Origin: Hexactinellida sp. DTS-2022
Taxonomy: Eukaryota > Porifera > Hexactinellida
Direction: 5' to 3'
Length of the DNA: 64,000 bases
Assembly (NCBI GenBank): GCA_028753945.1
Contig: JAPNXP010000018.1
Span: 62,001-126,000, forward strand
Below the pieces are notes generated by a model, which did not search any database, was not told the origin of the DNA, and saw only the letters and a program-made list of their open reading frames with translations. Positions 22,073 to 34,178 of this stretch are shown here, piece by piece. The position numbers were made by a program, and so were the translations under genes. Every line of letters begins with the position of its first letter. Position 1 is the stretch's first letter.

Positions 22073-23299
22073 CAGTATAGCACACTTGTTATCACTTCTT
22101 ACTTATTCAATTAACATATTTATGTTATCGAACTTTGTATACACATTAAAGTTGATTAAACCGAATGACTGTATTATTGTTTATTGAGATATTCGCAGGA
22201 ATTAACGTTGTTGTTGTTGTTGTTCTTGTTGTTCTTGGTGGTGTTGTTGTTGTTGTGTGTTCTGTTATGGAGTATAACTTAGCTGATTGCAGCAATAACA
22301 GAAGGTTATCAGCTATTCAATTAACAACAATCCTAAACAATTAAATAACGAACAAACTACATTTCCAAATACTACAGTAGAACCTCGTTAGTAGGAACAC
22401 CAGTTGACCGTCAAAATGCGTTCTCCTTACCCGGAATTAGTATTAACCAGTAACATTTGTATTGAAAATGCCTTGAAGGGCACTAATAGCTATTAGTTCA
22501 AATTTACAGAGATTATTCCTGGTTAGTTCAGAATTAAGTTAATTAATTGAATAATAGCACAAGTATAGCATTACATGGCATGTGGTTCTATGGTTACAGA
22601 GGAATATGCATAAGTACACTTTCCTATAATAGTCACAGACTGTATCTAACTACAATTCTACTGAAATTATACTATTTTCTCGATAACAATAATTCACAGC
22701 AACAATTGTGTATTTATTAATTCAAACGAATTCCTACAGAAACTATTCTTCGATTTATCAGGTTAGTAAATATGATATAAACGAACTAATACACAGTGTG
22801 ATTAATCATTTTAATGAATTTCATTAACCTAATAATTTTTGCTAGGATACAAACACACAACTGAGGAATTCTATTCAAACAATTCTATTCAAACGAATCA
22901 ATTCAAACGAATCAATTCATCAGAGATTCTTCTCACACTGAAATACAGAGGTAGTTATGCTTTATATAAATACAGACTTTTTCTCGAATATGCACTGTTG
23001 TATTTTATGTATTTAATGTTTCACACTTCACTATTGCTATATTTTGTGTAATTTGTTAGAGCGTTTGTTTATTTGTATTTACCTGTTTTTAGATCATAAC
23101 ACAATACAAACACAAACACAGATCAACTATTGACACTCAGACATCAAGTGAGTTATCTAGTTATTAACTTATCAAAGCCCTTATAGTAGTATATTCTATA
23201 CTTTCTATTTGTTGGAATATTGACTGTATATTATACTAATTCTAAATTCTGTCTTTTTGCTGCATTCTAAGCAATAAGCAATTTATCATATATTTGGAG

Positions 23300-23759
23300 T
23301 AGTGTTTGCAATCCCGGGGCATATTTTCCAATCCCGGGATTCGGGATTGACCCGATACTCAATCCCGGGATCCCGGGATCCCGGGATTAAACATTTCACG
23401 TAATATAGTATGGAAAAGCTAGTATAATGAAATCAACTTTTAAAAGTACCATAACTTAATAGATTTAAACGTTACTTTAATGCTGTATAATGAGTGTAAT
23501 AGTGATAAAAGTGTAAATAATGAAAGAGAATAATTAATAGTAAACACCTGGAATCATATAATATGATCATTCTTATTGAGCATCGTGTTTAAGTTCACAC
23601 ATCTACTAATTAAATCAAAGGATTTGCATTAATGGAACGTGGTTAGCACTTAACAACAACAAATTGATCAGGATTCCTAGTACTTTATTGAATCCCGGGA
23701 TTGGTCTCGAATCCCGGGATTCAATCCCGGGATCCCGGATCCCGGGATTGCAAACCCTA
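23300..23759. mobile_element. Non-autonomous hAT-type MITE with CCCGGG-rich ends
   Basis: A 460-bp element. Ends are TAGTGTTTGCAATCCCGGG and CCCGGGATTGCAAACCCTA, an inverted repeat with one mismatch in the first 19 bases. It is flanked by the perfect 8-bp direct repeat ATTTGGAG (23,292-23,299 and 23,760-23,767). Both ends carry arrays of ATCCCGGGAT palindromes; the centre is AT-rich and non-coding. An 8-bp duplication and a TAGxG start fit the hAT superfamily. Confidence 0.9.
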
Positions 23760-25195
23760 ATTTGGAGTCTATCAAATTTTAACCCTCAACCCATCTATTA
23801 CTCATAAGACCATATAAGGTAATAGAGTCAATTTACCTGCTGTCAGTAAGTGTGACAATTATAACTGGCAAAGCCTGAAATTCCTTTTTATTGTAACCAA
23901 ATTTTTCTTTCAAACCTAATCCCTTATTCTAACTTTAAACGCCGCCATATACTACAAGTTCCCAACAATTAATGATATCGTGTGTACTGACCTCATAGAG
24001 TAGTTTGGAAGTAATGTCTAGAGTTCACATTCATAATGAGGATATCAACCACAAGTGCAGTTTAATTACTTTAACATTAACTTTAGCTTTTCAGGTCAAA
24101 TTACAACCTGCATAATAGTGGTATATACTAGGAAAGCCATTTATTTCCTTTAATTCTCTAAAATGGTACATTTGATATATAGGTGTGAACCACAGTCCCG
24201 AGTTATTATGTAGCATGCAACTAGGATTTTATGTGCCGGAACTTTATAATAAGGTAATATTTGTACGGCACACTAAATGTGTTAGTCATAATACATGATC
24301 GGCAACTGTGATTGATTGCTCCTGTCACAATTCCAAATAAATTATCAAGATGAAATCCGGGCCAAACCTTAATATCCCGGCGAAGCGTAGGCGCCAGTGT
24401 TTAATTATTGGACTGAAATTTATTTACAAGGAGCATCTAAGGAACCTGATAAACCATAACCTAATTAACGTATTGGCCCGAATGCCCGAATTACCATCAA
24501 TCCTTTTTGAAAAATCCAGAAAATACTATTTAATTGGATTCTAATAGTTCTCAGCGACAGTAAGCATATCGCAATTGCCTAAATCAATGTAATTACACTT
24601 CAGCATTCATATTTTTCTTATCATGCAAATGCCATTTTATTGACCCAGCGCTTATTCTGGAACTACGGTATGTTGCAAGCATAGATTTCGTAATCATTAT
24701 TGTTGGTAAACCATAGATTAGTATACTGCCATATATCTTAGGGAGTTAATGACTAATGCCGTGCTATCATACTATGGGGAATCTGGTAACTTGAAATAGT
24801 GCAATCTTTTATGTGCTGTTCATAAGAGATGTTGCATATTGAACTTGGGAATACTAAGGATTTGTTTAATATTATTGCGGATCGTGCCTTTAAGGATGTT
24901 TTATGTGCTTAAGTTAATGCTATATGGGTATAAATACTGAATGTAGTTCTTATCTCTGCATTCATTATTTGCAGAAGGTTCCAATAATCAACTCTTATTC
25001 TTTACACGTAGAACATCACGCTTAATTTCTATTCATTTCCGAATTTACTGATTATATAAGGAACTGATATGTTTGTAGTGCAGCAACATACAATTTGAAT
25101 GTTCAGTCTTATTTCTAAGTATTTGGCAAGTCTGGATTCGGTTAACCGGTTAGCCACCGCTATGCCGGTGTAACAGCCCAGATTATACCCCCGGG

Positions 25196-25395
25196 TATGA
25201 AGCATAGTGGACCATGGGTCAACATTGGTGACCCATGACCCATCTGACCCATCGCATTGGTGATCCATGACCCATCGAGTGACCCATTGACCCATCGTGT
25301 ACCTATTGACCTTTTTAAATATCTAAACATTATGTAACAATAATCTGACCCATCGATTTAGGTGACCCATCTGACCCATGACCCATGACCCATGT
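25196..25395. repeat. GACCCAT short tandem/dispersed array
   Basis: Eleven exact GACCCAT motifs and one GATCCAT variant in about 190 bp, spaced by CT, CG, T or longer linkers. It starts about 700 bp before the NLR start codon. A GGTTAACCGGTTAGCC motif precedes it, related to the element at 44,874. Confidence 0.75.
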
Positions 25396-25898
25396 ATAAT
25401 CGTATAACTATTAATTTATATACGAATCCGGAAAACCGAGAAAAGACATCAGCCGTAGCAACGGTAACCGGAATAGTTATAAAAACTCAGCCGTTTGTTG
25501 GGCAGTGTAGACCAGTTAATTTTGTCGCTATAATGCAAAGTAATATATTCCCGCCGCCGGTGTAGATACTCAATCTGATCATTCCCCTGCTGGTATAATG
25601 TACTATATACTCTAACAGTTAATAATACGCTATATTAGTTTTAGACATATTGTTTGTCCCACCTCTTGTTATGGATTTACGCCTATGCAATATTGAATAT
25701 ATAAATTGTTGTTATTATAAATTAAATACTTTACTATGTTTGATCAATTATAATATGCATTCGAATATATGTACGTACTATTGTTGAGCTAATACGTTAC
25801 GCAAACCCTCATTGCATATTCCCTGGCATTCGGAGTGTCGAACTACCATAGCAATGCGTGTACTTATAGTTTCATATCGATAGATTGGCATTTGAGCG

Positions 25899-28800
25899 AT
25901 GAATTTCGAAGAATTGGAAGCATTAACTGAGTTGGCATCTCAGCTAACTGGTGCTGAAATCAAGAGAATTCAAGTTGAGATAGGAATGCCCGTGGCACTA
26001 TGTGAAGACTCATCACAAGGCATTGAGTTCCTATACGCAGTAAAAGGATGGGATAAAAGGAATCCATACCAATTCTACCAAACACTGAATACCATTAGAC
26101 CTGACCTGACTGCCGTAGCGTGTAAGGTTAAGTGGCTGTGCACATCTTCTCCTAGTGCATGTGAATACGAGGAAAGGAAACTGTCCGTTAGAACACTGAT
26201 AAATCTACTGTCATCGGAAGTAACGAAGAGTCAATGGCTGTTGATATACATGAATGTGTCCAATGAAACTGGAGTGAATGTTGGGTTTGAAATTGCACTG
26301 AAAATGCTTTTGGAAAAAGGACTGATCGAAAAAGACCTGAAAACATTGAAGCAAATATTGAGATCCGTGCAGAGACATGACGTAGCAGATAAACTGAATG
26401 AATATCAGAATGTATTCGCGGGGATGGAAGTCGAGAAATTTATAAGCAAATTCAAAATCGAGATTGGAATCCAAGCAAAGGACTTACAACAATGGGAACT
26501 GAAACTTAAAGAGTTTTCAAAAGTTCAATATGGAACCGTAAAACAAATGTTGGGAGATGACGATTCAGTTAACCTCACAGAAGTATACATTGAGCTCACA
26601 ATCCTGAAAGAAAAGCCGCGACCTATTAACATGGAGGACGAGACAACCTACAACGAGATTGCATATCTCCGAAAAATAGCAAACAAGGAAGTTGAAATAA
26701 CACCAGTCGACTTCACAAATGAATTGACAACGTATGAACCTAATAAACCTGAGATTTGGTGCCTGATAGGTAACCCAGGGTGCGGAAAAACATTCCTAGC
26801 GAAGCGAACAGCCCTGAGGTTTAGCTGCAATGAGTTGACTGGCATTCAGTACACAATCTCCGTTCCATGTCGCAACTCGGACTGGCACGCTATGGAGTCC
26901 ACACAGTACGCAGAGGAAAGGAAAGTGGATTCCGAGTTCATTCAACAGTGGCTGTGTCTGGGATTGCCCGTGGGACCGAGTTGGGCCAAAGATCTTGCCA
27001 AACACCTCGTTGAATCAGATGGCCAAGGACTCCTGTTGATAATAGACGGACTCGATGAGTTCACAAGAAAGGTACCGTTCGGGAAATCACTCCTGGGTCT
27101 GTTGCTCACACGCCAATCTCTGACAAAATCAACGATAATACTAACGAGCAGACCCGGGGCATGGACAGACGTATCCACCAACCACGAACTCAAGATAGAC
27201 AGACACTACCAAGTGCTCGGATTCTCCCCGGAGAAAAGAGACCTATACTTTAAGAAGCAAATTACAAACGTAGCCAAACTGAAGGCCTGTTGGGAACTAA
27301 TGGAGCGACACGACGAGATGAAACAGCTGTCTCTGATCCCGGTCAACGCGTCACTATTCGCGGCTCTGCTGAAAGGAGAAGACTCTGCCTCCATCACCAC
27401 GCTAACCAGGCTGTATAGCGAACTGACCCTCTACCTGGTCCGAAGAGAAGTGTCGAGAATGGGACTGCACGAGTTCTCCCGAGTCGCAGCACTGTCTGAC
27501 CTCCATCCAGACATACAGGCCTGTTTGAAGCGAATTGGGTTCATAGCGTTCCTCGGCGTAGCCAACAGAGACCTCGTGTCTGAGGAGAATGTCCCTCTGG
27601 TTATGGGACAGGAGGAATACCCCAGCCATTGCCTCGGTCTGGCACATGAGCACTACAGAAAGGAGGCAGTAGGCCTCGTCAAGAAAGTGTGGACCTTTGC
27701 GCACCTGACGATGCAGGAGTTCACAGCTGCCCACTGGCTAAGCAACCATTCCTGGACCAAGCAGTGTCTCAGCATCCGCTACATCTCCCACTCCACTGCC
27801 CACTTCTCCCTCTTCCGGATGCTAGTCAGGTTCCTGTGTGGCCTCCTGTCCGACAGAGCTGCTGCCGTTCTCTCCATCATGTACAGGTATCTAACCCCGC
27901 AACCAATGCGGATGATTGGTATGCCGTTGAGTTCTCAACTAAAACTGGATAAATTTTCCTATTATATTGATTATACTGGTTTAACAGAATTCACCGAAAT
28001 CTTTATTCAATTAAATTCTATTTTGTTCGAAACAGATTCAGTATCAGTTGCCAGCCGCTTTCCTCATTTTTCCCAATTCTTACCATTTCCACTCTATTTA
28101 TACTTTACAGAAGTGTCTCCTAACGAGTGGTTCTGTTTCCTAAAGTCTCTCAAACTTATTTCTCAAATCCAACTGATTGATATCCTCACCAGAACCATCA
28201 ATCCAATCCAATTTAAGAGTTTGTTGGAGGAAATGAGTATTTGCTTTGTTAAGCACTTTGCTATCTCCTTCGAGTCTCATCATTCGACTACTACAGTCCT
28301 AGAGTATACTAACTTAATTAGAGATACTGAATTCAGGTTTGATACTAAAATTTGTTTTAATCTAACAGAGTGTAATATGTCGGATATTACAGCTGACGAG
28401 TTATTCTCTCCAACAACCAATCAAAAGCTTTCTTGTATTAACCTATGGTACACTGTTCTCTCAAATGAATTCCTTGAAGCATTAGCCAATCAATTGACAG
28501 CTCTAGACTGCATAGTTCTTCCTAATCTGGATGAAGAGTATTATTTGGATGAATCTCCTCCATTTAATTATGAAATTTTGTTACCAAGCTTATGTCAGGC
28601 GACACAATTACGAGTTTTACACCTCAATGACTTTCCTAAGAAATATGATTTGTATCTCAGAGCTATGCTACCTAACTTCTCAAACTTACAAGAGATCCAA
28701 CTCGATAGCTATTCTCAGTTAACTGCATTACCCAAACTATCTAGTCTGACTTATCTACAGATTGGATTTCTTGCAAGTGATACTTTTCATCCAGAACCCA

Positions 28801-29291
28801 ACAGTCTCTATATTAATCTGCAACAGCTAATTATTGATAACAGACGTACACTGAGAGCTGTGAAGTTAAATATTTTGGATTCCTCCGGTTTAAGGAGTTG
28901 CAGTATATTCCTGAATGTGTTATCATTATGCACTAAAGTGGTTGAGCTAGAACTACGTAGAATATATCTACCAGCTGATGACCCCAGTGATTGGAGTATA
29001 ATAGGGAATAATCTGAAGTTATTAGTTGCATTGGATCTACAGGATGTCTCGCTCTATGACACAGGATTCGAATCTCTGTGTGCAGGTCTGGCATATCATC
29101 CTACTGTTAGGAAGTTAATGGTATACAATGCCAAACTCACTTCTCTATCCTGTGTCCCTCTGATACACCTAATACCAACAGTGACACAGCTGGAGGCACT
29201 GAGAGTATCTGACCTCAATAAACCAGATGAAGAAGCACTCGAGCTATTACGGCAAACAGCTGATGAGTATTATATTGAGTTTCAATTGTAA
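25899..29291 (+). CDS. Single-exon DED-NACHT-LRR receptor (NLR family)
   Basis: 1,130 residues, one exon. NLRs are cytosolic STAND NTPases that oligomerise on ligand sensing; animal members signal through death-fold domains. Residues about 1-80 may be a first death-fold-like bundle. Residues about 95-170 resemble a death-effector domain (LLEKGLIEKDLKTLKQIL, QRHDVADKL). The NACHT domain spans about 286-450: Walker A GNPGCGKT 291-298, Walker B LLLIIDGLDEF 378-388, sensor TIILTSRPG 412-420. A NACHT-associated helical region contains MQEFTAAHWLS. Degenerate leucine-rich repeats cover about 820-1110 (LRVLHLNDF, LVALDLQDVSL). The ATG at 25,899 is the first in frame and the frame is uninterrupted. 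The LRR half is visibly more AT-rich than the NACHT half. Domain assignment of the N-terminus is by pattern only. Confidence 0.88.
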   Translation: MNFEELEALTELASQLTGAEIKRIQVEIGMPVALCEDSSQGIEFLYAVKGWDKRNPYQFYQTLNTIRPDLTAVACKVKWLCTSSPSACEYEERKLSVRTLINLLSSEVTKSQWLLIYMNVSNETGVNVGFEIALKMLLEKGLIEKDLKTLKQILRSVQRHDVADKLNEYQNVFAGMEVEKFISKFKIEIGIQAKDLQQWELKLKEFSKVQYGTVKQMLGDDDSVNLTEVYIELTILKEKPRPINMEDETTYNEIAYLRKIANKEVEITPVDFTNELTTYEPNKPEIWCLIGNPGCGKTFLAKRTALRFSCNELTGIQYTISVPCRNSDWHAMESTQYAEERKVDSEFIQQWLCLGLPVGPSWAKDLAKHLVESDGQGLLLIIDGLDEFTRKVPFGKSLLGLLLTRQSLTKSTIILTSRPGAWTDVSTNHELKIDRHYQVLGFSPEKRDLYFKKQITNVAKLKACWELMERHDEMKQLSLIPVNASLFAALLKGEDSASITTLTRLYSELTLYLVRREVSRMGLHEFSRVAALSDLHPDIQACLKRIGFIAFLGVANRDLVSEENVPLVMGQEEYPSHCLGLAHEHYRKEAVGLVKKVWTFAHLTMQEFTAAHWLSNHSWTKQCLSIRYISHSTAHFSLFRMLVRFLCGLLSDRAAAVLSIMYRYLTPQPMRMIGMPLSSQLKLDKFSYYIDYTGLTEFTEIFIQLNSILFETDSVSVASRFPHFSQFLPFPLYLYFTEVSPNEWFCFLKSLKLISQIQLIDILTRTINPIQFKSLLEEMSICFVKHFAISFESHHSTTTVLEYTNLIRDTEFRFDTKICFNLTECNMSDITADELFSPTTNQKLSCINLWYTVLSNEFLEALANQLTALDCIVLPNLDEEYYLDESPPFNYEILLPSLCQATQLRVLHLNDFPKKYDLYLRAMLPNFSNLQEIQLDSYSQLTALPKLSSLTYLQIGFLASDTFHPEPNSLYINLQQLIIDNRRTLRAVKLNILDSSGLRSCSIFLNVLSLCTKVVELELRRIYLPADDPSDWSIIGNNLKLLVALDLQDVSLYDTGFESLCAGLAYHPTVRKLMVYNAKLTSLSCVPLIHLIPTVTQLEALRVSDLNKPDEEALELLRQTADEYYIEFQL

Positions 29292-32024
29292 TAGAATCTC
29301 ATCTCTGCTAATAAGGTACTACATTATATTAATATTAACTTTATACGATAAGACACATTCTATGCTATAATATGCTTTAACACTATATCTATAGAGCTGG
29401 CATATGTACACACTTGTTGTTGTTTACCTTTGACACCTAATGTTGCATTATTGCCACTAACTATACATATAATCTCCACAGTCTCTCTATATAATTAACT
29501 TCCACAACAGTTCCTATATAGCCATTACCGCTTGAGTAGGCACTGCTCTGTTGATACCTCTCTGTCTCCTCTAGACTCCTCTCTCAGCTGACTCCTCTCC
29601 TGTCTCCTCTCGCTCCTCACAGCCTATCTGTGATAGCAACTGACTGTGTTCTTATTTGTTTGTATTTATCATTAAACTCTGTGTATCAATCTTAACACTA
29701 TCAGAGGTGTCTCGTAAAGTGTCACGAGAGGTGTTAACCACCTGACACCTGTTAGAGACACCTCTATTCTATGGACAGTTGGGACTCTCATTATTCGCTT
29801 AATGCACAAAAATATATTTTTATTGACAATTCATTACTTCGGAAATTGCAGAGAAATTTGTGCATCTCATTGATATAACAATTTTGTTACCAAACTTACG
29901 TCATTACCATAGCCTCCCATTAATCTATAACTTAAATTAGTATTCAAAGTCTTCAAAGCCCTACCCTGTTTAAAAATCCCGATTTGAGTTGGCTTGTAGG
30001 TTGGACAGTTGCGATTAATGCATATACTGAATAGCTTTTTGCTGCAACAACAACAACTAACTCTTATTTATTGAATAAATGCCAATCGCTCTAAACACCT
30101 AAATGCTCTCCTTATATTAACCCCTAGCTTTTGACAATAATTTATTGGCTATCATCACCCAGACCAGTGCTCCTAAACATGGTCCTAGATACATCTTTGG
30201 TAGTTTGGAATGTGTGGCATGATAGCACAGCGGATAGCTATTACTAATATCTATGCCCAAATTAAAGGCTACTTATTTATTGGCTCACTCGTTATCAATA
30301 GAAACCCTCAATGAGGTTGATGGGCCTTTTGTAGCAGGTTGCAGACTGATAGGGCTTATGGCTAGGAGTAATTTGATTTGTAGGTGCTTTTGGGCAATTT
30401 GCATTGCGATTAGTAGAAAATCATACCTCTCAACAAGCTATGTAGAGTTCCAACCCTCAATTTAGGGGATCTGTGGTTGTTGAGGCCCGTGAAAAACAAT
30501 ATTATAATTATATCTGCTTTATGGATAGCAATATTTTTCGACAGTTTGCTGCAGGGTTTCATCCAGGCGTATGGGCATAAATTTAAAAGGAAACATTTCT
30601 TGGCGCGCGAAAATCGATAGATGCTTCCATAGAAGTAATACAAAATGAATAATTTAGGCGCGTGTGAGCGAGCTCAAACTAAATCTAGGCGCGCGGGAAA
30701 TTTTGTCTGGATGAAAGCCTGGTTTGCTGTATACGGGCCAACACTTTGTTGATATAATTTCTGGGACTGTTAATCAAATTAGTTTTTATATTGTTAGGGA
30801 AATGGCCAATACATTTACGTGTATGAGTAAGTAGGATTTCCACCTTGCAAAATTTCCTATGCGCCTAGAATTAGCTTAAGCTAGCTGACTTGTGCCTAAA
30901 GTTGCACAATTTGCACGACGTTTTTGAGAGCATCTCGGTTTCAGCCAGATAATAAGTTTCTTTTATAAATTACCCCCCTCCAGGTGCGCTGCATTTTCAT
31001 TTGAAACCCTATAAGTAAGTCCTTTATATTATTGTTATCCTCCTACTGTCAGTCTACATTTCATTTTGGGGCCACTGGACTACTAATAAAGAGATTAACA
31101 AAATTGACGCAATTTATATAAGCTTATGGTCTGCGTATACACTGATGCAGTGTATTATACAACCATTTGCAAATACGCTCCTAATCCGGTCAGGTATCTT
31201 CTCGCATGCGCTATGCTCCGACTATTGCCAATCGGTTATAACACCTTTGCTATTATACCTTCAAACCTCTCAGATACGGGCAACCTAAATACGTATTCTT
31301 TAACCATTAATGATGACAAAATTAAGTAACAATTACATATCTTAAATTATCTACAACGTGTTAAAAACATCATTTTTTGATTTTTGAATGAATCTAGAAA
31401 ATTTGGTTTATAAACTTGGGATTGCACAGTGCTAGCCATTGTATTTTTGAGGTCCGGCAAATTCCCAGTTTCGGCACCCTACAGGCCACAGTACCCGAAT
31501 AAGGGAGCTTTGTTAATACGCTCCTTATCCTGGTCTGATCCAATTTCCATGCGCCTAAATCATAAATTATTGTTATTTTATTTCCTGGCGGGCTGATTTT
31601 GAATATACAGTTAGGTCTGCCTATTGTGAACAATTTTTCGTCTGCTTAATATTAAACTTCACATTATGAACAAGCCCTACGGTCCCAATTTAACAACTTA
31701 CATAGGCCCTGTACTAGTTGAGTTTCCTTATTATGAATTCTCTCTATTATGAACACAATTTTTGGTCCCTTGAATGTTCAATAATAAAAGAACCTGACTG
31801 TATTGTTTGTTTGTTTTGACATTGTCAACAACTTACTTATTTATTGTTTACCTACAACGGACTCCTGTTATAACGAAGTCGGATACAGTGGATACCGATA
31901 TAAGCACATCGTCGGGAACTGGTGTTCTTATAACCGGCATAAATTATACAGGGTATATGGCAACCGTTTTCCAGTAGAATGTTCTTATATCCGATATCTA
32001 CTGTACTATAACGATGTTTATTCG
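29292..32024. other. 2.7-kb intergenic region
   Basis: No gene is recognised. A short imperfect hairpin lies at about 29,703-29,765 (AGAGGTGTCTC...GAGACACCTCT). Repeat copies: the TTTCATCCAGGCG family at 30,552-30,720, AATACGCTCC fragments at about 31,145-31,215 and 31,500-31,570, a complete MITE at 31,606-31,802, and a TATAAGCACA MITE at 31,884-32,005. Confidence 0.6.
31606..31802. repeat. Palindromic MITE, TACAGTCAGGTCTGC family
   Basis: Ends TACAGTTAGGTCTGCC and AAGAACCTGACTGTA, about 197 bp. The internal text (ATTATGAACAAGCCCTA, AACTTACATAGG) is shared with the copy at 46,294-46,489, which has a paralogous empty site. Confidence 0.8.
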
Positions 32025-32355
32025 TTTGAGTACGTAGTTGGTTTGTTTACTAGCTCAGTAGTTGGTTTGTTTACTAGCTAAGTAGTTGGTTTGTTTACTA
32101 GCTAAGTAGTAGTTTGTTTACTAGCTAAGTAGTAGTTTGTTTACTAGCTGAGTAGTTCGTTTGTTTACTAGCTAAGTAGTTAGTTTGTTTACTAGCTGAG
32201 TAGTTAGTTTGTTTACTAGCTGAGTAGTTAGTTTGTTTACTAGCTAAGTACTTAGTTTGTTTACTAGCTAAGTACTTAGTTTGTTTACTAGCTAAGTGGT
32301 TAGTTTGTTTACTAGCTGAGTAGTTAGTTTGTTTACTAGCTGAGTACTTAGTTTG
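32025..32355. repeat. 24-bp minisatellite directly before the USP36 start
   Basis: About 13 copies of a 24-bp unit TTAGTTTGTTTACTAGCTGAGTAG, with AAG/GAG and CTT/GTT variants, ending at the first codon of the USP36 gene. The last unit reads TTAGTTTGATGACTAC, so the ATG sits in a degenerate repeat unit. Confidence 0.9.
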
Positions 32356-33975
32356 ATGACTACACTGGAGAGGCTTCCCCCTGTGCCTAACAAAGAGAAC
32401 GACAGCTGTCTCCCAGCCAATCAGATCGGAGAGCTATCACCCGATGACGTAACAGATGAGTCTGATACGGACGAGGCTATTCGTATGCTCGAGGTGGCTA
32501 ACCTAAAGTGGGTACTGGCCTAACGCCTTAGTTCTGTTCTGGTGTAATATAATGGCTGTTTATATACAGTAATCCAATATGGACTAATATATATGACTAA
32601 TACAGTCGAAACCGGTTTTCTCTAACCAATTATTTGCATGGAAATAAAGAAAAATCCGATAGTTAGAATAAACCGATTGAAATATAAGAAAAATTAAATT
32701 TATTACACATTTTTTGAATAAATAGTTAGTTAGAAAAAACCGGATTCGTTTGTACCTATATGACTATTATGTAACTAATATTCTACTGGTTACAGGTCTC
32801 TGTTGACTGAGGAGATTGCGTTCCATCCAGCCAGACGAACAATCTACGAACACAAAGAGAAGGAACTGAATATTCTAGAAAAAGAAGGTAACTATATTTA
32901 AACTCCCCTGCTGTCCAATCAGATTCCTCTCTCTAGGCCTACTCATCCGTCTCGACTCAAGAACAGCTGTTTCCCGATTCCGCCAATCAAAGCTCCTCCC
33001 TGTGCCCCCTACGCCTATAAGCCCGCTATTCGACGCCTCTGCTCTCACAATGAACTGGACCAGACCCAGGAGAATTGGGTCTGGCCTCTACAACATCGGG
33101 AACACCTGCTTTATGAACTCGGTGCTACAGTGCCTTACATACACCCCCCCTTTGGGGAACTATATGTTCTCAAAGGAGCACACTAACTCTTGTGAGTTAA
33201 CTTATATTTAAAGTGGAACCACACATTCCTATATAGGGAACCTAACTACAGTCGAAATCGGATTTTTTTTAAGTTCGCCTATTAGCAAACACATTTCGAT
33301 GCAATAGCGACTTGTTATTACAGAACACCACTGTATACCTATTTAACCAGGGTTCTCGCCAGGATTTTTTGTTGTAAGGGTACATGAGAGTGAGATATTA
33401 ATTAATGTCAATGTTTTAATGAAACCTTCAAATAATAATATTGACTCAAAGGGTACATGCCCACTTACGACATGCGAATAAAGAGTACAATAGCTTTCAA
33501 GAAAGGCATGTACCTTTTGATAGAGGCCTAGCGAGAACCCTGTATTTTACTAAGCCTCCCTTTGACTCCATATATCCATATACCTATGACTACAGTATAA
33601 CCTATATACCTTCCCATATACTATGGCATAAGGCCGTTGTAACATAACTATACACTTACTACAGTATACTATGGCATAAGTTGGTTATAACAGGTGTACC
33701 CTATATGGCAGGTAAGCTGAACGGTTTCTGCGCGATGTGTCAGTTCCAGAAGCACTACGCACACAGCCAGCAGTTCAGCTCCGGTCCCATCCGTCCCAAC
33801 GCCATTGTGCAGTTCCTAAGCAAAATAGCTCCCTCCTTCCACCTCGGCAGACAGGAGGACTCGCACGAGTTCCTCCGGTACATAATAGACGCCATGCAGA
33901 GCAGCTGTCTCGCCAGTATATCCACCAAGTGAGTAGTGTTAGTTAGATAGGTAGTTAGTTAGCTAGCTAGATAGC

Positions 33976-34006
<31 letters not shown>

Positions 34007-34142
34007 CTAGCTAGATAGCTAGTTAGTTAGTTAGTTAGTTAGATAGTTAGCTAGTTAGTTAGTTAGCTAATTAGTTAGCTAGTTAGATAGTTAGTTAGTT
34101 AGTTAGTTAGTTAGCTAGATAGTTAGTTAGGTAGATAGCTAG

Positions 34143-34178
<36 letters not shown>

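Larger units (their letters stand above)
22073..25898. other. 3.8-kb intergenic region
   Basis: No convincing gene is seen. It contains a TTG microsatellite (22,206-22,260), a MITE fragment (about 22,373-22,490), a complete hAT-type MITE (23,300-23,759), a CCGGAACTTTATAATAAGG repeat (24,235-24,310, related to 3,145-3,230) and a GACCCAT array (25,196-25,395). Short open frames at 22,839 and 24,350 look like chance. The NLR promoter should lie in the last few hundred bases; nothing specific stands out. Confidence 0.6.

Noticed and set aside
24350-24544. 64-residue open frame with KRRRQ
   Set aside because: No family features, no splice partners, AT-rich intergenic surroundings.
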